Of a stretch of 51,871 bases of DNA, positions 7,300 to 16,143 are shown in pieces; the first letter of the stretch is position 1, and each line of letters opens with the position of its first letter. The notes below the pieces were generated by a model that was not told where the DNA came from, searched no databases, and was given only the letters and a program-made list of their open reading frames with translations. This stretch comes from Ruminococcus sp. JC304 (GTDB lineage Bacteria; Bacillota; Clostridia; Lachnospirales; Lachnospiraceae): positions 3,477,827-3,529,697 of the forward strand of contig HE978651.1 in the NCBI GenBank assembly GCA_000285855.2. Reading direction: 5' to 3'. A program made the translations under genes and the position numbers.

Positions 7300-8253
7300 A
7301 TGAATAAAAACAAGCACAAAATTATAACATTTGCTGCTCTTATGACTGTTGCCACTGTTGTGATTCATTTTATAAACCGTACAATTGCAGCTGCGGCACA
7401 ATTAAAACAATTGCTTGGAATTACCAACAGTAAATATTTTGAATGGCGTTTTGGAAATATTTATTATACAAAAAAAGGTAATGGTAAACCAATTCTGTTA
7501 ATTCATGATACATTACCTGGTGCCTCCGGTTACGAATGGTCTGAAATCGAAGAAAAACTGGCTAAAGATCATACTGTATACACCGTTGATCTCTTAGGTT
7601 GCGGACGTTCTGATAAACCGGGAATTACTTATACTAATTTTGTATATGTGCAGATGATCTGTGACTTTATCAGAAAGATAATCGGACAAAAAACCGATAT
7701 TATTGCCAGCGGTTTTTCAAGTTCCTTTGTTATTATGGCCTGTCACAACGAAAAAGAATTATTTAACAAAATCATGCTTGTAAATCCACCAAGCCCTGAC
7801 TGCCTGAGACAGATGCCAACAAGAAAAGATCATTTATTAAAACTAGCTCTTGAGATTCCTGTTTTTGGAACTTTAATCTACCATATGATTGTCTCAAAGG
7901 AAAATGTAGCCAATTTATTTGTTGAAAAGATGTACTATAATCCATTTCATGTAAATACCCAGATGGAAGATGCTTATTATGAAGCATCTCACAGCGGTGG
8001 CTGTTATGCCAAATATTTTTATTCCAGTATGATTTCTAAATATATGAATATAAATATCAGTCATGCAGTGAAATCTCTGGATAACAGTATTTATATCGTG
8101 GAAGGTGAATCCGAACCAAACGGCAAATCAATTATGAATGAATATCTCACAGATAATCCTGCAATTGAGACTGCAATTATCAATGAATCCAAACATATTC
8201 CTCAGATTGAAAATCCCGAAGAATTTTGGGAACATATCCAGATTTTCTTTTAA
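7300..8253 (+). CDS. Membrane-anchored alpha/beta hydrolase
   Basis: 317 residues. An N-terminal hydrophobic helix (about residues 8-25) probably anchors the protein. An alpha/beta-hydrolase fold follows: beta-strand PILLIHD (about 64-70), DLLGCGRSDKP, the nucleophile elbow GFSSSF (candidate Ser near residue 142), and a late ESKHIPQ that would supply the catalytic His. Substrate unknown; the family includes esterases, peptidases and dehalogenases. ATG follows AAAGGAGG by 6 nt. The gene stands alone, runs against the local replication direction, is divergent from parAB, and ends at a shared bidirectional terminator. Confidence 0.8.
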   Translation: MNKNKHKIITFAALMTVATVVIHFINRTIAAAAQLKQLLGITNSKYFEWRFGNIYYTKKGNGKPILLIHDTLPGASGYEWSEIEEKLAKDHTVYTVDLLGCGRSDKPGITYTNFVYVQMICDFIRKIIGQKTDIIASGFSSSFVIMACHNEKELFNKIMLVNPPSPDCLRQMPTRKDHLLKLALEIPVFGTLIYHMIVSKENVANLFVEKMYYNPFHVNTQMEDAYYEASHSGGCYAKYFYSSMISKYMNINISHAVKSLDNSIYIVEGESEPNGKSIMNEYLTDNPAIETAIINESKHIPQIENPEEFWEHIQIFF

Positions 8254-8291
8254 AAAAAATCCTCTGACTTATTTGTCAGGGGATCTTTTTT
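8252..8291. terminator. Bidirectional terminator
   Basis: Stem ATCCTCTGAC (8259-8268) and GTCAGGGGAT (8275-8284) with a 6-nt loop and one wobble pair. It is flanked by an A-run on the left and a T-run on the right, so it can end both the hydrolase transcript and the converging ABC operon. Confidence 0.85.
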
Positions 8292-8292
8292 G

Positions 8293-9848
8293 CTAATTTT
8301 CTGTACCTGTCAGTGTTTCAAATGCTGTAAATAATTCTTTCACTGTCATCTTATTTACCAGATATATTTTACTGTCTACTTTTACTGCATAGTAATTCGT
8401 ATCATAGCTATAATACTCTGCTTCCATTTTATTTCCGTCTTCTTTTATAAATGTAACTGTCATTTCCGGATCTGTTTCAGGCTTAAATTCGTCTGTAAGT
8501 CTCTTCTGTGCAGCCAGATTAATCAGCTTATTATAAAATGTTGTAAACTGCGTTTCATCCACTTCTGACCCATCCAGTTTATAAGTAACAGTCTCTTTTT
8601 CATTTTCGTCATCATCTTCAGATGTTTCACGTGAAACATTTACATCATAATCACTGCCCTTATAATTTACCTTCAATTCTTCCAGATCATTGGTTGAAAC
8701 ATAATTTACTGTCATATCCCAGAAGTCTTCCTCAGATTTATCTGTAAGTGCAGATAAAGTATCATCAGACATAGTGTAAACCTGATCACTGTCATTTACC
8801 ATCACATATCTGTTGCTGTCATCCGACTCTTTGCCCACTGTGATCACCAGTTGCTTATTCTCTACAGTTTTTTCTGACTCTTCAGAATCCGATGCATTTG
8901 TATCATCTGATGTATCTTCACTATCCGCAGCCTCACCCTGAGTCTCATCTGTTGTTTCAGTTGAACTATCCGCTGAGATATCAGAAGAATCTGTATCCTT
9001 CTGATCTTCCGTATAATCAACTGTGATAACCGCATATGGCTTATCCAATCCATAAGTGCTCTTATCTTTACACTTGTAATCTACGAAAGAATTATATGCC
9101 ATACTTCCAAAAGAGGTTGTCAAAGAACTAACAGTGGCTGTATCTGCTTTTTCCTCATCACCATCCCCTTTAACTGTCCACAGATTTGTATCCGTATTTT
9201 TAGAAAGTTCATAGGACTTGTCACCTTTTACAGTGATTTTATTTATATTATCTGTATCAGATATCACCGGAAAATCTTCCATCTGTGCATAATCATATAA
9301 TGTTTTTGTAAAAGGCTCTATACTGGAGGATTCCACCATATAAACTGTACTCTTGTCATCATCCTTATATACATAATATTGACTTGTGGATGAATTTTCA
9401 TCACCTACATATAATGTAGTTGTCTTTTCCTCAGTTTCTTTATCCTCTGATTTTTCTGATTCACAGGTAATCTTTATGGTATTGGAGGGTGAATCCAGAC
9501 CATATTCTGCCAGATCATCCACATCACTAAGCACTCTGTCTGATTCTATCGATGTCAATGCAGAAGCTGCATCTGACAAAGTAGTCTGGTTTACAGGAAA
9601 ATCCTCTTCATCCTTTTTAACCCAGTCGTCATCCTTTTTTCAAAAGTAGTTTCTTTCTCATCCACTAAGAAATCCAAAGATTTAATATCATCTGCTGATG
9701 CTGTAAAAACACTTGTTTTCTCGCTATCCTCTTCTGATTCTTCTTTTGCCTCCTGTTTGGCTACGAAGGTTTTAACACCTGCGTAGCCGCCACAGCAGAC
9801 AGCAAGAACAGCAACTGCAATGATCATTTTAACAGTTTTATTCTTCAT
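8293..9848 (-). pseudogene. DUF4340 protein of the ABC exporter operon, frameshifted
   Basis: The product would be a 500-plus-residue membrane-anchored extracytoplasmic protein with DUF4340 repeats, the usual partner of Gld-type ABC systems. The first part starts at ATG 9848 and has a signal anchor (MIIAVAVLAVCCGG). After TTFEK it leaves frame and stops at 9591. The second frame, open from about 9640 to 8293, continues exactly where it should (KKDDDWVKKDEEDFPVN, then LTSIESDRVLSDV). Adding one A to the A6 run (T6 at 9635-9640 on the plus strand) restores a single reading frame. A very acidic Ser/Thr/Asp-rich segment (around 8870-9010) looks like an extracellular linker. The change could be a real mutation, slippage-dependent expression or a base-call error. 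Confidence 0.75.
8623..8638. promoter_or_regulatory. parS site 4, inside a coding sequence
   Basis: Exact TGTTTCACGTGAAACA within the DUF4340 frame, where it encodes VSRET. All 16 bases match the other three sites, although the encoded residues would allow many synonymous variants. Confidence 0.92.
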
Positions 9849-11333
9849 TTAAGCCTTTCTCCTCTTTATCCAAACAACAAATCCAATAACAAGGAAGATT
9901 CCCGGAATTAATGCAATGGTGCAAATCTTCCAGAATGCTGCATCATAATCAGTAATTGTCAGATAAGATACTTCCAGGCTCTTGGAAGGAATTGATACAC
10001 TGGCGCTTTCCTCTGTATCTGTCATCCATTTCAAAGACTCCATGATCAGTTTCTCATTTCCGCCGGATACCATCTGATTTGTCTGTGAATCCATCAGATT
10101 AGAGGTAGAATAGTAGACGATCTGTGTCTCTTTGTCATCATCCAGGCTTTCTGTAATACTAACACCCAGATCAAAGGGACCTTCTACATCTCCATCCTCT
10201 TTTTCAATGGTATTACTGTTAAGGTCAGTTTTTGAATATGCCTGATCAGAGGTTGTCAGTATACTTTCAATTTTTACTGTATCACGTACATCCTCCAGTT
10301 GTTTAATCCCCTGCGCATATGGCGCAAGTACATAGTAACCGGCAGAAGCAGTCTCAGAGCTTGCATCTGTACTGTTAATAGTCGGAACCAGATAGTATGG
10401 CATCTGCATTGCATAATGCTGATTGTCTCCCTCAAATACTACACCATCTACTCTCTGTACACCATAATTTTCCAGGATTGCATCAAAATTTGGCATATCT
10501 TCTGTTGTATAATCGGAGAAAATCATTGCTTTTCCGCCGTTTTCAAGATATTCAATAATCGCATCCTTCTCGTCAGAGGAAAAATCTGTAGAAGGTGAGT
10601 CAATAAAAAGACAGTCTGCATCATCCGGAACACTTCCCTCTGTAAGCAGATTTAAGGATTTAATATCCATATTTGCCTTCTCAATATCCTCTTTTACAGA
10701 AGAATCCATATCTTTCTCACCATGGCCTTCTACTGTATATAAAACCGGCAGATTTTCTGAGGTTACATATCCTATTGCACTTGTGATCTGACCTTCACCA
10801 TCAAAGCCTGTAGTCTGGGAACTATAAGTCTGATAATCAATAGATGTCTCATACATATTGTTATAATCAATTACCTTATTTCTATCTCCACAGACAACAA
10901 TAAGACTGTTAGCAGAAAGATCATCGCTGGTATACTGTGAAACAAATTTAGGATTTACAACCGGATCCTTCTGTTCTACCTTAATATGCTTGGATTCATC
11001 TTCATATTTTTTCAGCAAATTGGCGATATTTTCATCTTCAGATCCGCTCTGTGCGATCTGATAAATCGTTACGTCTTTCTCCAGGTCCTTCAGCATTTCC
11101 TTGGTCTCATCACCGATACTGTACAGTTTCTGGCTGCTGATATCAATTTCTGAATATTTAGATGGAATCGTGCTTACGATCATGTTTATAACAATAACAA
11201 CTGCAATAAAAATCACAGACATAACCATAGTATACGAACCATTTTTTATATGCTTTTTACTGATCGTTCCTATTAGTTTCTTCTTATCAAATTTGTTATG
11301 ATTTTTGTTTTTCATTTTTTCTTTCAGTTTCAT
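9849..11333 (-). CDS. GldG-like ABC transporter auxiliary protein
   Basis: About 494 residues. A basic cytoplasmic N-terminus precedes one membrane helix (about residues 36-58, SVIFIAVVIVINMIV), a large extracytoplasmic region with the signature YSIGDETKEMLKDLEKDVTI and GHGEKDMDSSVKEDI, and a C-terminal helix (ICTIALIPGIFLVIGFVVW) ending in basic residues. This is the architecture of the GldG/PF09822 family of ABC-associated proteins. GTG at 11342 is in frame but overlaps the Shine-Dalgarno; ATG at 11331-11333, 8 nt from AGGAGG, is preferred. It sits between the permease and the DUF4340 gene with near-zero spacing. Substrate unknown. Confidence 0.85.
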   Translation of the reverse strand: MKLKEKMKNKNHNKFDKKKLIGTISKKHIKNGSYTMVMSVIFIAVVIVINMIVSTIPSKYSEIDISSQKLYSIGDETKEMLKDLEKDVTIYQIAQSGSEDENIANLLKKYEDESKHIKVEQKDPVVNPKFVSQYTSDDLSANSLIVVCGDRNKVIDYNNMYETSIDYQTYSSQTTGFDGEGQITSAIGYVTSENLPVLYTVEGHGEKDMDSSVKEDIEKANMDIKSLNLLTEGSVPDDADCLFIDSPSTDFSSDEKDAIIEYLENGGKAMIFSDYTTEDMPNFDAILENYGVQRVDGVVFEGDNQHYAMQMPYYLVPTINSTDASSETASAGYYVLAPYAQGIKQLEDVRDTVKIESILTTSDQAYSKTDLNSNTIEKEDGDVEGPFDLGVSITESLDDDKETQIVYYSTSNLMDSQTNQMVSGGNEKLIMESLKWMTDTEESASVSIPSKSLEVSYLTITDYDAAFWKICTIALIPGIFLVIGFVVWIKRRKA

Positions 11334-11345
11334 TCCTGTCACCTC

Positions 11346-12209
11346 CTAATTCCAACGTCTCTTTGATATAGACTGCATTGTAAGGAATAAGCAGACTGCA
11401 ATCACTGAAAGGAAATATACAATACCTTTAATATCAAAAATATTACTTGTGAAATTATCAAAGTGTCCACTCAGGTTAAATACATTTAATACTTTCTGGA
11501 TTCCACCCTCGAACACGCTTGATTTAACTACATATATAACAACAAGAATTACTTCTCCTATTACAGCTGCAATTGCTGAAATCAGTGCATTTTTGATCAT
11601 CGTATAAAGAATGATCGCTGCTGCCAGAATCAGCAATCCAAAAGTAACGCAGGTAGACATAGATGTTTTGGAGAAAAAGGAAGAAATACCATTCATCATA
11701 TAAAAAGCAAACAAAAGTACAAATGTAAGTACTGCTGCAATGACCTGGCTTTCTGTCAGAGCTGACATAAATACACCAATCGCAATATTCGCACATCCCA
11801 GAAGGAAAAATCCAAGGATTGCCGTATAAGCAGATCCAAAAGCTACCGTGCCAAATTTTGACATAATTAACGGATAAGTACACATTACAAGGATGGGAAT
11901 TGCATAGACCGTTACCAGCGCCAGATACTTGCCAATTACAATATTACCTACAGAAACAGGAGCTGTAAGAAGCAGCTGATCTGTTTTCTGTTTTCTTTCC
12001 TCAGCAAGTACACGCATAGTCAGGATCGGTACTCCGATCAAAAATACAAATGTAACCGCACTTAATGTATATTCAAATTTAGGATATGCAGCAGAAAGCT
12101 GATATGCTGAAAAATAAATTCCCGTCAACACCAGGATAAAAAAGATAAACAGATATCCAACCATTGATGTCAGGTAACTTTTCAGCTCTCTTTTATAAAT
12201 TGCTGTCAT
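11346..12209 (-). CDS. ABC-2 type permease (GldF-like)
   Basis: 287 residues with six hydrophobic segments typical of ABC-2 exporters, starting TAIYKRELKSYLTSMVGYLF, the usual cytoplasmic lead-in. It contains MRVLAEERKQKTDQLLLTAPV, the conserved coupling region between helices 2 and 3. The start codon overlaps the ATPase stop (ATGA), so translation is coupled. Together with the ATPase upstream and GldG-like and DUF4340 proteins downstream it makes a complete Gld-type exporter. In Flavobacteria the counterparts serve gliding; in Clostridia the substrate is not established. Confidence 0.88.
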   Translation of the reverse strand: MTAIYKRELKSYLTSMVGYLFIFFILVLTGIYFSAYQLSAAYPKFEYTLSAVTFVFLIGVPILTMRVLAEERKQKTDQLLLTAPVSVGNIVIGKYLALVTVYAIPILVMCTYPLIMSKFGTVAFGSAYTAILGFFLLGCANIAIGVFMSALTESQVIAAVLTFVLLFAFYMMNGISSFFSKTSMSTCVTFGLLILAAAIILYTMIKNALISAIAAVIGEVILVVIYVVKSSVFEGGIQKVLNVFNLSGHFDNFTSNIFDIKGIVYFLSVIAVCLFLTMQSISKRRWN

Positions 12210-13267
12210 GATTCTTTTCCCCCTTCATCTTTTTTCTGTGTATCTTTTTCCACAGCTTCTGTCTTTATTTTCTCATCATCCCCTGAATTATGAATCTCCT
12301 CTTCCGCACTTTCAGACACCTCAGATACCGGTTTATCAGATGCTGTAAGCTCAAGGAAAATTTCCTCGAGAGATACTTTCTTTGACTTCATTTCATAAAT
12401 AGGACAATTCAGCTGTGCCATCTTATAGAAGACGCTTTCTCTCACATCATTCTGCTCTTCTGTAGAAATATTTACATTCCAGAGATTTTGTTTATCATCA
12501 TGCTTCAGAGATACTGTATCAATTCCTTCTATCTCCTTTAAGCCCTGCTCAATAGCTGTTTTATCACCTTTAATAAGCATATCAAGGGTATTGGAACCTT
12601 CTGCAAGCTTACCAAGATTCTCAGGTGTATCACTTGCCACAAGCTTTCCATGGGAAATGATCAATACATAATCGCATACTGCACTTACCTCTGAAAGTAT
12701 ATGTGAACTAAGGATCACAGTATGTTTTTTCTTCAAATTTTTAATCAATGTTCTTATTTCTATGATCTGCTTAGGATCAAGACCTACTGTAGGTTCATCC
12801 AGAATAATCACCTCTGGATATCCCATAATAGCCTCTGCCAGCCCCACTCTCTGGCGGTAACCCTTGGACAGGTTTTTGATCAGACGATTTCTCATGTCAG
12901 ATATTTTTACCATATCCATTACTTCTTCTATCATAGATGCTTTTTTATCTTTGGGAATTTTCTTAAGATCTGCCACAAATTTCATATATTCCAGAACGGT
13001 CATATCGAAATAGAGAGGTGGCTGTTCCGGCAGGTAACCAATACATTTTTTTGCCTCTTCAGGCTCATCCAGGATATCATGTCCATCAATCGTAACCGTA
13101 CCTTCTGTAGATGCAATGTATCCTGTGATCATATTCATTGTAGTTGATTTTCCTGCACCGTTAGGGCCCAGAAATCCGTAGATTTTTCCTTTCTCTATTT
13201 TAAAAGAAAGGTGGTCAACTGCCGTATGGTCGCCATATTTTTTGACCAGATTGTTTACTTCAATCAA
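12206..13267 (-). CDS. ABC transporter ATP-binding protein (GldA-like)
   Basis: The nucleotide-binding subunit of the exporter. It has Walker A GPNGAGKSTT, Q-loop GYLPEQPPLY, signature LSKGYRQRVG, Walker B VIILDEP and the switch His in ILSSHIL, followed by a DUF4162-like C-terminal region and an acidic tail (SESAEEEIHNSGDDEK onward) of about 50 residues. A longer frame exists from TTG 13291, but the TTG at 13265-13267 lies 8 nt after AGGAGG and begins MIEVNNLVKKYG, the normal family N-terminus. It is first in a four-gene operon and has a large hairpin in its leader. Confidence 0.9.
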   Translation of the reverse strand: MIEVNNLVKKYGDHTAVDHLSFKIEKGKIYGFLGPNGAGKSTTMNMITGYIASTEGTVTIDGHDILDEPEEAKKCIGYLPEQPPLYFDMTVLEYMKFVADLKKIPKDKKASMIEEVMDMVKISDMRNRLIKNLSKGYRQRVGLAEAIMGYPEVIILDEPTVGLDPKQIIEIRTLIKNLKKKHTVILSSHILSEVSAVCDYVLIISHGKLVASDTPENLGKLAEGSNTLDMLIKGDKTAIEQGLKEIEGIDTVSLKHDDKQNLWNVNISTEEQNDVRESVFYKMAQLNCPIYEMKSKKVSLEEIFLELTASDKPVSEVSESAEEEIHNSGDDEKIKTEAVEKDTQKKDEGGKES

Positions 13268-13296
13268 ATTACTCTCCTCCTTATTATTCAATAAAT

Positions 13297-13347
13297 AGAG
13301 AATGTCCTCAGGTGAAACAGAGAATGGGGGAACCCGAGGACATCTCT
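13297..13347 (-). promoter_or_regulatory. Leader hairpin of the ABC operon
   Basis: Arms at 13297-13312 and 13333-13347 pair over about 14 positions around the core ATGTCCTC/GAGGACAT, with a roughly 20-nt loop. It lies 30 nt before the ATPase start and has no U-tract, so it may be an operator or a leader structure. The 200-bp gap holds no gene; besides this it contains one DnaA box. Confidence 0.5.
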
Positions 13348-13415
13348 ATGGAGAATAGTTTATGACGAAGTTGTGATGAAAATAGGTTGAAAATGTGTTT
13401 ATTTTGTGATGTTTA

Positions 13416-13424
13416 TGTGGATAA
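13416..13424 (-). promoter_or_regulatory. Isolated intergenic DnaA box
   Basis: TGTGGATAA, the reverse complement of the consensus TTATCCACA, in the gap between rsmG and the ABC operon, about 7.5 kb from oriC. Unlike the copies at 6882 and 16922 it is not explained by coding constraint. It could titrate DnaA or regulate the ABC operon. Confidence 0.5.
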
Positions 13425-13468
13425 CTTTATTCAACTATCCTATATTTTTATTTCTTTTCTGAATTTTT

Positions 13469-14191
13469 TTATGAAAGCGGTGTTTTTAGTGGTGTACCCG
13501 CTTTGCGCGGATAAGTCTTTGGAGTTGATTTTATTTTTTTGACAGGAATCAAGGATCGAGATATTTCCGTATCAGGAAGATTAAAATAAGTGATTTCCTG
13601 CAAATCCCCACCAAGTATTTTTATAGCCTTTTCCGCCTGTCTGGTCTCTTCCTGAACTGTTCCGGACTTATAGGAAATAAAACTTCCTCCTTTTTTTACA
13701 TAGGGGAGACAATATTCAGACAACGTAGCCAGATTAGAAACAGCTCTGGATACACAAAGATCATATTGCTCGCGATATTCTTTATTTCTGGCATATTCTT
13801 CAGCTCTTCCATGAATTGCTTTAATATCTGTGAGTCCCAAAAGTTGGAAACTCTCTTCCAGAAAATTCACACGCTTTTTCAAAGAGTCCAATAAACAGAC
13901 CTGCAAATGTGGAAATGCGATTTTTAACGGGACTCCCGGAAATCCAGCTCCAGTTCCTATATCTATCATTGTTTTTACCTTTGTCATATCTATGGTTTTA
14001 ACACAGGAGAGGCTGTCCAGAAAATGTTTGGTAAGCACTTCCTCAAAATCCGTAATTCCTGTCAGATTCATAACTTTATTTTTTTCAATCAGATATTCAT
14101 AAAATTTAATAAACTGTTCTTTTTGCTGTCCGTTTAATCGGATTCCTAATTCCTGACATCCATTTTCCAGGATTGTGAGATCGTATGACAT
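13469..14191 (-). CDS. rsmG: 16S rRNA (guanine527-N7)-methyltransferase RsmG
   Basis: Methylates G527 of 16S rRNA using SAM. The 240-residue protein has the GidB signature: NLTGITDFEEVLTKHFLDSL, the SAM-binding IDIGTGAGFPGVPLKIAFP (about residues 71-90), VCLLDSLKKRVNFLEE, and CVSRAVSNLATLSEY. The C-terminal end is basic (TPKTYPRKAGTPLKTPLS), as is usual. It is the last gene of the minus-strand mnmE-mnmG-rsmG group, starting about 50 nt after mnmG, the order shared with Bacillus near oriC. Loss of the enzyme in other bacteria gives low-level streptomycin resistance. Confidence 0.96.
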   Translation of the reverse strand: MSYDLTILENGCQELGIRLNGQQKEQFIKFYEYLIEKNKVMNLTGITDFEEVLTKHFLDSLSCVKTIDMTKVKTMIDIGTGAGFPGVPLKIAFPHLQVCLLDSLKKRVNFLEESFQLLGLTDIKAIHGRAEEYARNKEYREQYDLCVSRAVSNLATLSEYCLPYVKKGGSFISYKSGTVQEETRQAEKAIKILGGDLQEITYFNLPDTEISRSLIPVKKIKSTPKTYPRKAGTPLKTPLS

Positions 14192-14241
14192 ACTTTTCTT
14201 CTCCTCTGTTTTTTATATTAAAAATTTTTGCATTTCCTATC

Positions 14242-16113
14242 TTATTTACTTGATAAATATACCAGTAATACAGATATATCTGCCGGGGATACTCCTGAAA
14301 TCCGTGATGCCTGACCGATTGAAATAGGATGATAGGCTTCCAGTTTCTGTCTGGCTTCAATACGCAGGCTGCCTATCTGTTCATAGTCAAGATCTTCCGG
14401 TATTTTCCTGGCTTCCAGCTTTTTAAACTGCTCTACCTGCTTTAACTGTCTGCGGATGTAGCCATCGTATTTAATGTTAATATCCACCTGTTCCTTTACA
14501 TCCCATGGTAATTCCTGGCGTTCTTTATCAAGAGACGCTATCGCTTCATAGGAAAGTTCCGGACGCCGGATCAGCTCAGCCAATGTGGTCCCTGACTTCA
14601 ACGGTGTACTTTTATATTGTTCCAGAAGTTTCTGCACAGGTTCTGTATTTCCAATGTTCGTATGCTCCAGACGTTCAATTTCTGCTTTAATCTCTCTCTC
14701 TTTTGTCAGAAGCTTCTGATAATCTTCTTCACTGACCAGACCCACCTGATAGCCTTTTTTCCGCAATCTCAGATCTGCATTATCCTGACGGAGAAGAAGT
14801 CTGTACTCCGCGCGGCTGGTCATCATTCTGTATGGTTCATGGTTTTCCTTTGTAACAAGATCATCTATCAGCACCCCGATGTATGCCTCTGAACGATCCA
14901 GGATCAGCTGTTCCTGTCCTTTTATCTCCAAAGCTGCATTAATTCCTGCAATCAGCCCCTGTGCCGCTGCTTCCTCATATCCTGAGCTTCCATTAAACTG
15001 ACCGCCACTGAACAATCCCTTGATTTTCTTAAATTCAAGAGTAGGATAAAGCTGCCGCGGATTAATGCAATCATATTCGATTGCATAAGCATTTTTTACG
15101 ATTTTTGCATTCTCCAGTCCAGGTACGGAATGATACATTTCTTCCTGTACATCCTCAGGCAGAGAGCTGGACATTCCTCCAATATACATTTCATTTGTGT
15201 AAAGTCCTTCAGGTTCAATAAATACCTGATGGCGGTTTTTATCTGCAAAACGAACCACCTTATCTTCAATAGATGGGCAGTATCTAGGTCCTGTTCCTTC
15301 TATCATACCGGAATAAAGAGGCGATCTGTCCAGATTTGCCCTAATAATCTCATGAGTTTTTTCATTGGTATAAGTCAGCCAGCAGGATTTCTGCTCAATC
15401 TGTACATCCTCCGGATCTGTGGAAAAAGAAAACGGCACTACTCTCTCATCACCAAACTGCTCTTCCATTTTACTGTAATCAATGGTATTTCCGGCAATTC
15501 GTGCCGGAGTTCCTGTTTTAAAACGGAACATTTCAATCCCCAGTTCTTTCAGAGAATCTGTGAGATAATTTGCTGCCTGAAGTCCGTCAGGACCTGTATA
15601 ATTACTTACATCTCCATAAATACATCTTGCCTTTAAGTAGGTTCCTGTACAAAGAACTACTGCTTTACAATTATATGTGGCACCTGAATAAGTTTTTACA
15701 CCTGTTATATGTCCATCTTCTACCAGAAGCTTTGTTACTTCTCCCTGTTTAATAGTCAGGTTTTCTGTATTCTCCAGAGTTTTCCGCATGGCATTACTGT
15801 ATGCCCGCTTATCTGCCTGTGCACGAAGGGAATGAACCGCAGGACCTTTTGAACAATTCAACATCTTTGACTGGATAAAGGTCTTATCAATATTTTTCCC
15901 CATTTCTCCGCCAAGTGCATCCAGCTCTCTTACCAAATGACCTTTAGAGCTTCCACCTACATTTGGATTACAGGGCATCAATGCTATACTTTCCACACTG
16001 ACTGTAAACATAATGGTTTTCAGTCCCAGACGGGCACCTGCAAGGGCAGCCTCACATCCCGCATGACCTGCTCCAACTACAACAATGTCATAATCCTTCA
16101 CTAAATTCTTCAT
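14242..16113 (-). CDS. mnmG: tRNA uridine-5-carboxymethylaminomethyl(34) synthesis enzyme MnmG
   Basis: With MnmE it installs the (carboxymethyl)aminomethyl group at C5 of wobble U34 in tRNAs, using FAD and methylene-tetrahydrofolate. The 623-residue protein is full length. The FAD dinucleotide fold is [19 protein letters not shown] (about residues 11-29), followed by [20 protein letters not shown], the conserved [11 protein letters not shown] box, and the C-terminal tRNA-binding helical domain ending near [15 protein letters not shown]. It starts 30 nt after mnmE on the same strand, and the two proteins form one complex. Confidence 0.97.
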   Translation of the reverse strand: MKNLVKDYDIVVVGAGHAGCEAALAGARLGLKTIMFTVSVESIALMPCNPNVGGSSKGHLVRELDALGGEMGKNIDKTFIQSKMLNCSKGPAVHSLRAQADKRAYSNAMRKTLENTENLTIKQGEVTKLLVEDGHITGVKTYSGATYNCKAVVLCTGTYLKARCIYGDVSNYTGPDGLQAANYLTDSLKELGIEMFRFKTGTPARIAGNTIDYSKMEEQFGDERVVPFSFSTDPEDVQIEQKSCWLTYTNEKTHEIIRANLDRSPLYSGMIEGTGPRYCPSIEDKVVRFADKNRHQVFIEPEGLYTNEMYIGGMSSSLPEDVQEEMYHSVPGLENAKIVKNAYAIEYDCINPRQLYPTLEFKKIKGLFSGGQFNGSSGYEEAAAQGLIAGINAALEIKGQEQLILDRSEAYIGVLIDDLVTKENHEPYRMMTSRAEYRLLLRQDNADLRLRKKGYQVGLVSEEDYQKLLTKEREIKAEIERLEHTNIGNTEPVQKLLEQYKSTPLKSGTTLAELIRRPELSYEAIASLDKERQELPWDVKEQVDINIKYDGYIRRQLKQVEQFKKLEARKIPEDLDYEQIGSLRIEARQKLEAYHPISIGQASRISGVSPADISVLLVYLSSK

Positions 16114-16143
16114 TGGATCTCCTTTTTATATATAAATAAGCTG

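Noticed and set aside
15130-15636. Plus-strand open frame opposite mnmG
   Set aside because: Shadow of a conserved gene, with no homology recognised and no start signal.
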